Positions 50,331-62,496 of a stretch of DNA of 64,000 nt are shown one piece after another (position 1 is the first letter of the stretch; each line of letters starts with the position of its first letter). Both the position numbers and the translations under genes were made by a program. The stretch comes from Lateolabrax maculatus (taxonomy: Eukaryota > Chordata > Actinopteri > Acropomatiformes > Lateolabracidae), in assembly GCA_031216445.1 (NCBI GenBank), contig CM062213.1, forward strand, positions 2,804,001 through 2,868,000, given 5' to 3'. The notes under the pieces were generated by a model. It saw nothing but the letters and a program-made list of their open reading frames with translations. It did not search any database and was not told the origin of the DNA.

Positions 50331-52070
50331 ATCCCCCCCCACCCCTCCACCCCCCCGTGCGACCTCTGCAGTCCCCACCAACTCCTGCACACTGTACATT
50401 AGCTGCTAGCATGGTGACACTGACTCGGCTTCTCTCTCACTTGCAGCATTAGTATCATCTCATGGAGGCTGTGTGCTACATTTCCTGAGTGCTGCGTTTG
50501 CATTGGCTTTCTTTTTCCATGTATTGTGTCTTTTTTCACTGACCCTCCGGTGTTTTATGTCAGACGATATAAACCCCGTCTATCTCCACACACTTGAGTC
50601 TAGGGCAAAAACAGATTAGCTGTCACACTGTGGCTCACAGCTGAAGTCTTTCTGATTCTTCTCTCAGTGATAAGAGAATAGAGAAAGACATAATTGTGTT
50701 GAAAACGGCTTTGATTCTTTTTCGATGAGCCAACTTGGGAAACCTCTCTCTGCCAGTCTTGCAATTACAGTGTTTGTTCTTAGAACTAGTAGAAAGGTTT
50801 TGCTTCTGAAATTTTTACCTTGTACCGTAATACTCAGTAAGTGCTGGTCCTCACACATGGAGAATATCACATATAATCCCGTCACAGGGGAAATGTGGGT
50901 TTCTTTCTTATCTGTCACTGTCTACACACTAACCAGTTATTGTGCGTTGAACAATGCTGAGATCGTTGACTGGGAGCTGTGATGCCCAGTGCTGTGTTTT
51001 GAACTAGGCAGCTTCACACATAAGCACACACACAGACACTATGTTCCTCTGCTAACTTCCTGCTCAGGAAAGAACCTCATAGCTGTAAGTGTAAAGATTC
51101 TGTACATAGAGACCTTTGTAGAAGTAGCCAAAACAGCATGCATTCTCACTTTTTGCTGTTCGTTTAACATTTATGGCCATAAAGATGTGCTACTGCCCAC
51201 CTCGTCCTATCGTAGGCCACAGCACCCTCGCCTCTTGCCACAAGCCATGTGAAGGCTGATGTTCTTTTCAAAAGCACACTATACATTATGCTGTCTATTA
51301 CTACTGTTCATTTAGCGCCCCTGCTGTCAATGTAAGTTGTATGAAAAAAACACAAAAAAAAAAAAACAGTCGTCATTACATAGCAGTTCTATGCATCTAA
51401 ATTAATTTGTAGCTTTCCTTTCTTAGAGACGTCATTTCACAACATCTTTAGCCATTTTCTTTGCCAGATCTCAGTCTACTTGTATCTACTTTGGTTTAGT
51501 CGTGTCCTCTGTGTTAGGACACTGACTCAAATGCCACATATGTCTTAATATTTGGTTGTAACTGTAAAACAAAATGTGCATTAACTGACCACACGCGGCT
51601 TTCAAGGGAAGACATGCATCATTTTGACTTTGTGGTAACTCAGCTTTGTTGACCTGCATAGTACTGAAAACATTTATGAAGCATATATTTGACATTTCTG
51701 AACTTATTGTTTCTTTATTTCGTATTATTTTTTATATTCATATCTTTTTCCCTTTGTTTTCCTTTTGTGGTTGTTTTTCAACTCTTTCAGTTGTTTCTTT
51801 ATTCCATAGATTTCCAGCTTATACTTGACAAACAGTAATAACAATCTATCCTTTCCTGTCACTGGTCCCCTCGAGCATTAATAATGAGCTACAGAAGGAG
51901 TTCTCTGTAATCACTCTAGAGGAAATTGAGCAATATTCGACTGGCTGCAGAAACTGTGATTCCTGGTGTCCTTTCGATACAGTCCATGTACCTGTAAGTA
52001 GAAGTCTTTAGTCCTTGCCAGCTGTCAAGCCCATCAGGGCCACTTAACTAACACATGGCTGCTGTCAGAT

Positions 52071-52072
<2 letters not shown>

Positions 52073-52122
<50 letters not shown>
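52073..52122 (+). repeat. (GT)n microsatellite in camkv 3' UTR
   Basis: A 50-nt uninterrupted GT array within the predicted 3' UTR, about 1.74 kb after the stop codon. Confidence 0.96.
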
Positions 52123-52123
<1 letters not shown>

Positions 52124-52838
52124 GGGAGAGGGTGAGGAGGGTGAATAAGACCATATTTGCTCCTCTGGCCTGTGAGTGCCCACACGATTTCCTGTGCTAA
52201 CACACACTGAAATATGGGCTTTCATTCCCTGCTCACATAGAAAGACAGCAGCTACATCATCAATACGATCACAGGATGATATAATTAAAGTATAACATGT
52301 TACGGCTCGTGCACAGCCACTTCGTCTAACCCAATCTGTTGTCAAGAGTATTTACTGTGAACATCTGTGAATTTATATGAAAATGTGCATTTCAGATTTA
52401 AAATAAGGGGCTCTGGAGAAAACTGATCACATTTATTATCTGTAGAATCTCAAGTTTGACTTTGTTGTTGCAGAGTCTTTTATTTATACCACTATATTAT
52501 TTCTTATATTGTTTAAGATAAATATTTAGATTTTAACGAGAGGCTTAAACACAAGAATAGAGATTTTTTATGTGAATAGATTATTTCATGTAGTCCGTTC
52601 TCTTTGTTTAGATGGCAAATAAATACTGTTTAAATACTGTTACACAGTTTGAAGCAATGCTTTTTTTCCAATACATTTCTCACTGTATTTAGTATTCCAT
52701 GTCTGTTCATTTTGCCATGCACTTACAGGTGTATTTGTAGATGTGATGTTTGCCAGGACCAGTGGTCACCTGTAGGTCCTGTCTTGCATTTGTGAGCTCT
52801 GTACTGTACTCCTTGACTGAGTTGATGACTTTGATGGT

Positions 52839-52844
52839 AATAAA
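52839..52844 (+). terminator. camkv: polyadenylation signal candidate for camkv
   Basis: A canonical AATAAA hexamer is the last good one on the + strand before the gene-poor 53-59 kb stretch. A second AATAAA at 52618-52623 is an alternative. Confidence 0.4.
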
Positions 52845-54030
52845 ATTCTAATTCATCAGTTTATTCAACTGTAATCCTCATAATTTCTCTTCTAAGTAGA
52901 CTGTCAGTGGACAGAGCAGGCATAGCATCTTCAAAAAGACGAAAGATCGGCAGGATTATTTAGAGAAAATGTGGGAAACAGCCTGCGTCATCACACTCTG
53001 CATTTCCCCCTGACCCGGTGGAGAGCATCTGTGTTACACGCTCTCAATTAGCACAAGCTTAGCACCGATCCTGGTGTGGTGTGAACTTGTTCGAAAAATC
53101 CCAGCAGTGCCATTTGGTGACACTTTCCAGGATACTTGAATTGCATCATGCTGGAATAGTAATGCAGAGAGCTCATTTTCTAGGCCCTCTGGGGTTTCAA
53201 TAGGTTTCCTCTTGGGAGATTTTCTCTCCTTCATGCCCATTGTACAACGGCATGCAGCCATCCATACACTCACTCATGGGGATCCGAACTCTGTCTTTGT
53301 GTCGCTGGATGACTTCATTAAGAGTGGTGGGGGGAGAGAAGTGTCAGTCTGTCCTTGCCTAGAGGAAAAGAGAATTTTACAGGAAATCTCAAAACATTAC
53401 ATCCTCCGGGCAAAACCAAACTTACATACTAGATAAACTACAATAGTTATGGCATATTGTGGATTGAATTATGCAGTGCAAACGATACAGAAATACTTGA
53501 GTAACAGCAAGCAGAGTTAATCTACTCACACAACCCACTGGGTTTAACACAGCTCTGCTTCTAGTAAGTGTTTCCACACACACTTCTATTGATCTTTCCA
53601 TCTTTTAGGTAACTTTATCAGGAACATTTAAACTGATGACAATATTCCAAGCGAATAATTATGATAGTGATGAATGGATGTGGTGTGTAGCATTGATTTA
53701 TTGGCATGTAGAGTTTAAAAAGCAATCAATCACAGTTCCCTTTATCAGTTTACTGCCTCAGCTTACTGCATGCCACTGAGGTCCTGCAGAAAACACATGC
53801 GAAACGTTGCAGTTTCTTCAGTAATTAACTGTAATGAGTGTCAGCATGGCTTCACCAATATTGAAAAATGTAAAAAATCCAAAAGCATCACTGGCAAGAT
53901 TAACCTACAGTAATTAAATTTTGTAGGTTGATTAAATGAGAATGAGCTGCGCAGTATAAAAGCAAAAAACTCTTTTAGTATTTGACAGCTGATTGGAACA
54001 CTTTATATGAATTAAATGGTGGAGTGTATA

Positions 54031-54730
54031 ACCACTATTTCCAATGGAAAGTAACAATCTACATTTACTTTAGTGTACTTAAACTTTTGAGGTTCTTGTA
54101 CTTTACTTGAGCATTTCCATTTTATGCAACTTTATACTTTTTAATAAACTACATTTATTTAACAGAGCTTTAGTTACTAGTTACTTTTCAAATATAATAT
54201 ATTACATTATATATATTAAATATAATAGGTTACACTAAAAAACGTCTTATACAATGCATTGTTAAAGATTAAATGAGTGGCTCACAACCTTTTTGGCTTA
54301 TGGCCTCTTATAACTTGTTGTACTTGTTATGTTTCAGATATCTATGAGTTGTTTGCAGTTCTACTATAATAATATAATATAAATAAAATGGATATGGAAT
54401 AAATAAGGGAATTAATACAAAGGTGAATAAATAAAGAAATATCAAATTTATGTCACATTTTATAAATTGATAAATGCCTACATTTATTTTTCATATTATT
54501 TTGGTGCATTTAATGGCATATTCATTTATTTATCTATATTTTCAGTCCTCCATAGATAACCTTAGATTAAGTTAACTGTAGCCTATATAATGTAGTTAAA
54601 ACTAGTTCCACCTCGACAGGCTACAACAGTAAAATTCTACTACACATTACTTACTTGTGATGGAGTATTTTTATAATGTTGTATTTGTCTTTTAGTTAAA
54701 AGTAAAATATCTGAGTACTTCTTCCACCTG
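54031..54730. mobile_element. non-autonomous hAT-like repeat, second copy, inverted
   Basis: The segment contains cttgtactttacttgagcatttccattttatgcaac and ends gagtacttcttccacctg. These are the reverse complements of blocks in the 11.3 kb repeat, so the two copies are in opposite orientation. The interior is longer and AT-rich, with aacctttttggctta, a block I associate with longer versions of this repeat. It lies between camkv and sema3f. Confidence 0.6.
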
Positions 54731-57700
54731 TTTCCATGTTTCATTCAGCTAACATATTGCAATTAATATGACATAGTACAAATTGTTGTAAATTTATACT
54801 TTTGGGTCTGAAATGAAGATTTTGTTTGCTTTTTATTCTCAATAAACAAGGCTGATCATTCACTGTGAACAGCCCAGGAGACACTGTTGCATCCTGCCAT
54901 CTGCTGGTTGACAACATGTGATGCAGCCGTGAGCAGGACTTGTGTTGTGGTCGTATAGACGCAGCAGAGAGCAGTGTTGCTCCCTGTTTTGGGAGTGCAC
55001 TGAATGCATTGGTGGTCGACAATGGCTATTCCACACTCTCCCCAGAGTCTCATCTGCGTATGGTTACTGCATGAGAAAGTCTGAATATATGAGAAATATG
55101 AGAGAAATATGAGAACTGGGCCAGAATATGTTGTGATGCATCAAATGAAACCTCCGGTCACTTTAAGAGCTAAACCCTTTAACGCAGTTTGTGGCAAATC
55201 GCAGGTTGAGGCATTAAATAAATGTCAGCTCATCAAGTCTTTAATGGACCGGGTTTAGTTTTTAACAGTGGCCAAGTCTGTAGGTCTTCAGAACGATGCC
55301 TGTGAACAAAGAAGCAGTTTCATGGCATGCCAAACTCCCATCCAACTCAAACTCAAAGTCTCTCTGCTCCAACAATGCAGTAAGTGTCCGGCAGCTCTCG
55401 CCGTGAGAGAGACGGAGCAGATAACCACAGAATGCCACGACTGCCTCTGAGCACACAGAGCGCCAGATCAGACGCGACGATAAGACAGAGCCGGATTCCA
55501 CATCTGAAAAGTGGAGTGAATGATGTTAGTGATGCCAGGGCTTGGCTTTATGTCATGTGATATGCCACGGTGGAGATAATGCCCCATGGACATACATCTC
55601 TGTTGTGTCGTGAAGAATGATGCACAGAAATGTCTGATCAGATTCTGAAGGGTCAACCTTTGTTGTGGGTATTTCTGAATTTCCAAAGTGTGGATCAGCG
55701 TCTCGGTTTTAAGCCAGTTTCTGATTCAGAGGCGGAGGTGGATGGATTTGAACTGATGTGGTGATGATACAGATATAATTTTAACAGCCACTGTGGGGGA
55801 GGCAGGCCCTGAATATTGGTGTCCTCTGTTCAGCACTGTCAAACTCCCACCCTGACTCTCCTCCTCTGCTGTGCTGCTCCTTGGTAGGGATCAGATAAGC
55901 GAAAGGGAACAGAGCTGTGTCTGTCGGGAGGAAAGAAAAAGGGGACAAGAGAGCTCTCTGAAGCCCAGATGTCATCTGATTCCTGGAATGCCCTGTGATG
56001 GTTTTTCAAACCATCTGACCTATTGTCCTGAAACAAACCCATGCTAGGGTGAAAAGGTGTCTCCAGACGTGTTCTCATCTCCGCATTTTATGTGTCACCG
56101 GGGCTAAATTGAGCAGATGAAGTTCTCTTTATGGGATGGCTTTTATGACATACACGTTACATAAAGAGCATATTCAGATCCCCGGAGAAGGGAATGTAGC
56201 ATTCTTATTTGTGAAGTCGCAGTCAAATACAAGAAAAGACACATCCAACCAAGGAACAAATGCTATCTGCACTCTGATATGTTTTTATACATAATTTATA
56301 CAAGCAAAAACAAGGATGCAACATGTCACTGCCTTTTTTTGGGTTGCTCATTATGTTTTAATACATACTTACATGAATTATGAAACCATCTGAGTTGGTC
56401 TGCGAGTTCTGCAAACATTTATTCTTTGTCACGAAGGTGCCATGTGTAGCATTTTAGCACTATTATATTACATTCCAGTACATCATACACGAGTCCTGCG
56501 TTACCTGCAACCTTTAAAGGATTGGTGGCCTGTATCAGCCAGTCCAGGGACATTGTGTCCGCTGGGTTGAATTTAATTAAAATTTCATTAATTTTGTGGC
56601 ATGATAGAGACACTTAACACTGCCACAGGTGTGTAGGGAGGATTGGTTCCCAACCTGTTTTGCATGTTACCCATTAATATGAAATCATGTCTACTTGCAA
56701 CTCCTCACTTACAGAGTGGGTCAGTTTATAAACTGTGAGCAGTGTCTTAAGGATCAGCATGCTCAGTGCAGGTCAGATTGTCTAAAAGACGAGACCCCAA
56801 CACCTTTACAACGTCAGAAATGAGCGGTCTGCAGCCATTTATTTTTTTTGTATTTTTCACAGCAGGTGTCTGCAGGATGTAAAACTCTTTTCTCTTTCTT
56901 TTTTTCCACTCACCACATCACATAACCGCTCCACAACTACTGTCACGTTTCGTGTATAGAGCCGAGTGCAAGTAGTTCCTTTTCCAAAGCAGATCCAAAC
57001 GCCACTGTTAACAGTCAGGACATTATCTGTTCATTCCCAAATAACGTCTCCTTTACATCCCTAAACATCTGAAATATAGTCACATTTCTTTGATATATAT
57101 GAAATACACCAAGGTATTATAAATAATGCTGCATATCAACACCTTTTAGTATGGGTTTGTATATGCACTTTGTATGTCCATAACAACACATCTGTACTGC
57201 CCTTGAAGAAATTCTGTTCATCCGAGCAATGTAAGGTTGCTTTGTGTCTTAAACCCATGAGGTTCACTTCTTTACGTCCTTGTACCCCCTCCTGGGCTCT
57301 TCCCTGATGGCCTTTTTCCTTCTCCTTCCCTCTTCTTCTCTGCCACTTTGCTCCTGACCTAGATATTTGTGGGAGAAAGTGAGTCACTCTTGGGCTGATC
57401 GGGGGTCAGCGCTGCCATCAAGGTTTTTATGAGGCGCAGAAACCCCCGACGGGCTTGACTGGAGCGCACTACTCAGACCTGACAACAGCCCGTTCCCCCC
57501 GGGTTGCTGTGAGCCAGACTTGCCTTCACGTACTCCCATCACACATGCCTTATGATTTCATTATGGGATGGAAAAAATACTGCTGACTAAGGGATCTCGA
57601 TAGTTGGAAACATGGAGATTGATGAAATATTGGTCAAAAGATGAACATAGAATAAGACCGTTGCTCTAATTCAGGCGTACAGTAATTTCTGACTATTGTT

Positions 57701-57929
57701 GTCCTCTATCTGTGACCTAAAGACTTCAACATTTATACTGCATACTTCTGGTCTTCATGTTCAAATCTCTCACTTTATTTGAGAGATTAAGTGACCTGAA
57801 GCGATAAGGGGTCCAACTGTCTTTGAGGTCTTTGAGATCTGGGACCCCAGGGTCCTGGGAAGTAGGGTGCATCACTTCCTTTTGTGCCACAAAAGCATCA
57901 AAGCAAATAGGTCTACTTTTAAAGTTAAT

Positions 57930-58457
57930 GTAACTTGGTCTTGTTGTTCATTTCTTTGTTTAGCACTCTCGTTTCAAGTTACTTCGTTTCCTGTCCTTGT
58001 GTGTTTTTCCCTGTGTGATTGCCCTGGTTGGTTTCACCTGTTTCGTATTGGTTTTGTTTGCTCTGCCCCTGTGTTGTTGCCTCCCCCACGCCTATCCTTG
58101 TGTTTCCCTGCCTACCTCAGCTGTGTCTTGTTCTTGTGATCAGTTGTCTGTGTATATATACCTGTTTGTTCGCTTTGTTCCTTGTTAGTTCGTCATCACT
58201 TTTGGTTGGTTTCTGTCACCGTGCTTCTCGTACCCATCATTCATGCATGTTTTTTTTTTTTTTGGTCCCCATGTTCTCCTGAGTTTTGTACCTTTTTCAG
58301 ATTATTACATGCAGCCGCCTGCCTCCCTGCACTCCCCTGTAAGTTCTCATTAATAAATGAATCTGGACATTCATTCTGCTCCTGCCTCTGCTGGTATCTG
58401 CGTTGGGTGCGTCCCCTGCGTTCCTTGGTTTTCAACCCACTCATGACAACTGAAAAA
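57930..58457 (+). mobile_element. probable solo LTR
   Basis: The pyrimidine- and GT-rich tract resembles fish Gypsy-type LTRs: a TATA-like gtgtatatatacctg near 58.15 kb, an AATAAA-type sequence (attaataaatgaa) near 58.35 kb, and a run of ctgcctctgctgg-like sequence before its right end at tcatgaca. No gag or pol frame lies beside it. Both ends are guesses, and no target duplication was identified. Confidence 0.4.
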
Positions 58458-59817
58458 AAATCCCATCTGTAACATAGCCACAGAAAAAGTGAAATGTTCA
58501 CGTCTTACTGCTCAAATATGACTTTATCTACTGTCTCTAACTAGCACTAACACTTACCGGGTGTGGAAAAAACAAATGTTTTAATGTCCTGATAAAGATG
58601 TTTGTATTAGCCACAGTGATATTTGTTTGTCAGAGCAGTTACATTACAGTTCTCATGCTGAGCAGGGAGCAGTTCTAAAAACTGTCAATAGTTTTTTGTT
58701 ATTTTTGTATGTATGTATATGTTTTGAAGGCAGTGTAATTAACTCGGTTTTATTCCAAAGGAGATTTTATGTCAGAATCTGTTTGATATGGTTTTATAGT
58801 CCAACATGAACAAATGTAAACATCGCCTGCACTTTACGTCAACCAGGTGGTATTTATTTCGGTCATTTAGCTTAGCATTCAACACCAAACACACTGCAAG
58901 AAAGAATGTTTAGCCAACAGCTGATGTTACTCCTATTCCCAAGTAGAGAAACTCAAAAGTTTTCAAATCTGGTAAAATTAACGGCTAACAGAGCTGGGTT
59001 CCCCAGGACGTTACTGATAACACTGATGACAGCTCTGTTCTAGTCCAGAGTCCCAGTTTAACCATGACAGTGTGATATTGAGCCACCGAGGCACCTAAAT
59101 GGAATTCAGCCATCATTAAATTATTTGCACCTGTGCATTTCCTACTGAGACGTGTCAAAATGTCCTTTACTGCCTCAGTTACTGCCTCATCTTATGGTAG
59201 CTTGTAAAGGACAGAAATAAATTAGATTTTCAAAATACTTGGAAAGTAGTGAATTATATCTAACGGAGACAAAATACATTATGATGCAGAATAACCCAGT
59301 GGCTTGTTGCACTATACTTTATCACTGAGCAGTAGAAATTGTGAGATGGTGTGTTTACAGCGATTTTTCAAGGGCAGAGTGTTTGCCCGCTGGTCAACTT
59401 GTTGCAAAATTAGTATTGATTTAACAACCCTATCAATCTCCCGCAGGTATATTCTGATTATCTAGCACTATCGAACACTTAAAGTCAGAGCTAATGAACC
59501 TTCAAGTACTGATCAATCTGAACATATTAACCGATTGGGATTAGGAATTTGCACAATCGATACCTATTAGGCCCGGAGGTAAAGACACTCTGATAGAAAC
59601 AGAGTAAATCTTCTCCTGTGTCCTTTCTTTGGAGGCGTTTTACCTTCCAATAGTTCAATTACAAACACAAATACAATGTGCATATTTTATACAAATGTGC
59701 ATACATATCTCTTTAACAGGTACAACTTTATTCCAAGGATCCAGAGGGTTCTGGGCAGAACATGGAAAACATCCAGTATCAAGCCAATCACAATGAAGGG
59801 GGGGAGCATTCCATTCT

Positions 59818-62025
59818 TATAAAATATAGAGCTTTAATTTATTAGTCAGCAACAACAATGGAAAGGGAAGATAGAGTAATTTACACAAGTCATTACAATA
59901 ACATCACCTCTGTGCATTTAGTTTTTTTCTTTTTTCCATAAAGTCTGATGATGCAAAAATACAAAACAAACAAAAACACTCAAAAACTACAGACACATTT
60001 TTAAAAATACCAACAAATTGTACATCCTTTCTTTGCTTTTTTTTTTTTTTTTTCGCTGTATAACCCCTGGTCTCGTTTGGAGGAGACAATCAGGAGCTGT
60101 GATTGATTCTGGGAAGGCATACAGACATCCCAAATTGAGGAGTAGATACGGATACCCCTGTATGAATTATGGATGCATCTTCCCAGAGGCATCCAAGACG
60201 ACTTTTACACAGCCTGAATACATGCCAGACAAGGTGTATTACAAACCTCGAAATGTCAGAATAATATGAAAATTAATTTGCACCTTGTATATTTTCTAAT
60301 CATATATTCTTACACATGAAATGTGAATTTCACTTCCCGGAGAACTGCTGTACTAATGTTTTTAAAAGCCCGGCCCACTGGAGGCATAATTAATATGCCA
60401 CTGCATGATTTTTAAATGATCCTTTCCCACATTATGTGCTATCCAAACACATAGACGAGATAATTTCACTTAATACCGAAACTGACAAACTCTATATTTA
60501 AGTCAATGAAAAGATGCATCATGCTTTATACAGGGTGTATTTGAAATGAGGGCATCTTTAAAGCATTTGTTTTCCACATTTTCCTGTACTGAGAATGTCC
60601 CTCAGAGACCATACTGTACACCCCTAGAGATGAAAAACCGAGAAAAAAAAACGACCACACAGTATCTTATCAGAATTACAGTACAAATACAGGTTCATGC
60701 ACACAATGAAAGCCAGCTTCCCAATATTTTGGTTAGTGTCACAACATTGTTACAATGCTCTGTTGTGTATATGGGCAATTATTTTTTTTTTCCACATATG
60801 AATGTCAGAGGAGGAAAGAACAAAAGATGTCTTGTGTGCTCAGAGCTAAAAACTGCTGCCTGATCCGGGCACTTCTTTCATCTTTAATTGGATTTGTTTT
60901 ATTACGGAAGTCAACCATAACTTGCCCGAGTGTGCTTGTTGCATTTGGCCCCAGCCAATGTCCCTTGAAAGTAAAAGAATAATGCCCTTTGTGCAAGACC
61001 TAGACCCTTTATTGCACCTCTCAGTTCAAAGGATGTTTGCATTTGGAAAGAACCCAACCATTATATAGTTTCTACAAAAACGGATATGATGCTTGCTTCT
61101 TTTATATATGTATCTTTTTTAGACTTGAGTTCATGGCCAGAAAGAGCTGCAGGTTACTCAAAGGAGAGAACAATTGAGATTTAAACAATCATAATTAGTA
61201 TCTGGGCTGAAAAGTAACAAAGATGCTGCATCATTTTCATCCATCTTTCAATCAAGAAGGGAATAGAAGAAGAAAAAAAACAAGGGCAAGCATCAGTTTC
61301 CTATTAAAAGGCCCAATTACGCCAGTGAGTATATTTGAACACTCATCTGAACGTCTGGGTTTCCACTGAGAGAAGATCCTTTCCCTACAATAACTGGGAC
61401 CATGTGTCCGATGGTCCCCTTGCGATATCAAGTCTCTGTCCGCATGCGGCCGTGAGGAGGTCGTATCGCAGGCGTTCCTGGAGCGTCCGGAAATAAAAGA
61501 GTCCTGGCATCGAGTCAAAGCAAGCAAGAAACAACAGAGATCCCATCACCTCTTATCAACAACCCATTTCCCTTGTTACAGAGAGCTTCTCGGAGCTGGC
61601 TCCTAACAGCTCACATGCCTGATAATTACACATTCCAAACAGTCGCCAAGGTCATATGATGCTGACAGATGAGTTTTGTAATGACAGTAACAGCAACAAT
61701 AAAATTAACAACATCAATAATAACAATAATATTTGCCCCAAAGGTACCTATACACAAAGAGCATGTTTTTTTCTATAAGTACAAAGAAATCCACAGAATG
61801 ATACTATATACAACCTACAATAAATACTGTGTATCATATATCTTACTGTTTGAGAGGATGTATGTGGGGTTTTGTTTGTAAGCCTCTTTTTTCTCAGTTT
61901 GCTTTTTTTTTTCGATTTGTGGATTTTTTCACGTTGCTACTCTCAATGAGTCTCTCCCAGTTTTCACAGGGTGGGGGAGGGAGAGGGGGAGGGTTGAGGG
62001 TGTTTCAGACACAAAGCTGGGCTCC
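59818..62025 (-). other. sema3f: sema3f 3' UTR (predicted)
   Basis: The sequence downstream of the TGA on the - strand has no protein-like frame. AATAAA on the - strand occurs at 61008-61013, around 60898-60903 and at 59838-59843. Use of the distal site would give about 2.2 kb of UTR. The tract contains poly(A)/poly(T) runs, for example at 60039-60053 and 60781-60791. Which signal is used is unknown. Confidence 0.45.
59838..59843 (-). terminator. sema3f: distal polyadenylation signal candidate for sema3f
   Basis: The + strand tttatt at this position reads AATAAA on the - strand (ctAATAAAtt). It is the most distal candidate before the intergenic interval. 61008-61013 is a proximal alternative. 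Confidence 0.35.
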
Positions 62026-62496
62026 TCATGTCTCTTCCTCCTCCTCCTCCTCCTGCTCCTCCTGCTCCTCTTTCTCCTCCCCCTCCCCGTGATGCCGGCG
62101 GTTGCGGGGCTTCTTCTGCTCCTTGAGCTCCTTCAGGTCTTTGGCCTTGAGGGCGCCCAGCAGCGGGTCTCCGAACTGCCAGTAGTCCTGGCAGTACTGA
62201 TTGATCAGGCTCATCTCGGGCTGGCTCAGGATGGTCAGCAGGTCCTTGTACTGGCCTGCGCTGGGGGTCCACTGGGTGCTGCTGGAGTGGAGGGAAGACG
62301 GCACCAGCCCTCCTCCGCCCTCCACCAGCACGTTGTTGACGGCCCGGCTCGACAGCACCACCAACTGCAGCTTGACCAGCGAGTGTTTGAAGTTCTTCTC
62401 CGTGGCCGTACACTGGTACATGCCGGAGTCGGAGGGCTGCAGAGACCGCAGAAGAAGACCTTGTTCTGTCTTCAAAATCCGACCATCAGAACGCAT
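62026..62496 (-). CDS. sema3f: class 3 semaphorin, last coding exon (Ig-domain end and basic tail)
   Basis: Read on the - strand from an acceptor ending ctgcag at 62497 to a TGA at 62026-62028, giving 156 residues. The exon starts inside the Ig-like domain: DSGMYQC (23-29) holds the second Ig cysteine, and TEQGLLLRSL precedes it. A linker follows, then a conserved block QYKDLLTILSQPEMSLINQY with Cys102, the likely inter-chain disulfide cysteine of class 3 semaphorin dimers. The basic tail QKKPRNRRHH (127-136) matches the mammalian SEMA3F C-terminus as I remember it, which is why sema3f is chosen over other class 3 members. RNRR is a possible furin site that would expose a C-terminal Arg for neuropilin b1 binding (known for the family, inferred here). 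Residues 137-156 are an added Glu-rich stretch. The protein is a secreted guidance cue acting through neuropilin and plexin. The a/b paralog is not assigned. Confidence 0.93.
   Translation of the reverse strand: MRSDGRILKTEQGLLLRSLQPSDSGMYQCTATEKNFKHSLVKLQLVVLSSRAVNNVLVEGGGGLVPSSLHSSSTQWTPSAGQYKDLLTILSQPEMSLINQYCQDYWQFGDPLLGALKAKDLKELKEQKKPRNRRHHGEGEEKEEQEEQEEEEEEET
62029..62088 (-). repeat. sema3f: GAG-rich trinucleotide tract encoding the acidic end of sema3f
   Basis: On the - strand this is mostly GAG/GAA with CAG interruptions. It encodes GEGEEKEEQEEQEEEEEEET, the last 20 residues before the TGA. Confidence 0.9.

Larger units (their letters stand above)
50331..52865 (+). other. camkv: camkv 3' UTR (predicted)
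   Basis: No open frame that looks like a protein follows the stop codon. AATAAA signals occur at 52618-52623 and 52839-52844, and the second lies in a typical ggtaataaaattc context. If that one is used, the 3' UTR is about 2.5 kb. The tract holds C-rich DNA just after the stop, a poly(A) run near 51.35 kb and a 50-nt (GT)n array at 52073-52122. The true cleavage site cannot be determined here. Confidence 0.5.
52866..59817. other. intergenic interval between convergent camkv and sema3f
   Basis: No protein-like frame was recognised. The interval contains the inverted hAT-like repeat (54.03-54.73 kb), the probable solo LTR (57.9-58.46 kb) and a GC-richer patch at 57.38-57.55 kb of unknown meaning. 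Confidence 0.6.

Noticed and set aside
49895..50412. Long - strand and alternative-frame ORFs (90-155 codons) opposite the last camkv exon
   Set aside because: They are shadows produced by the GC-rich Ala/Pro-coding sequence. The + frame joins perfectly to the upstream camkv exons.
57399..57449. Inverted repeat tcgggggt ... acccccga with a 35-bp loop
   Set aside because: Eight-base arms are expected by chance in 64 kb. There was no further support for a hairpin RNA.
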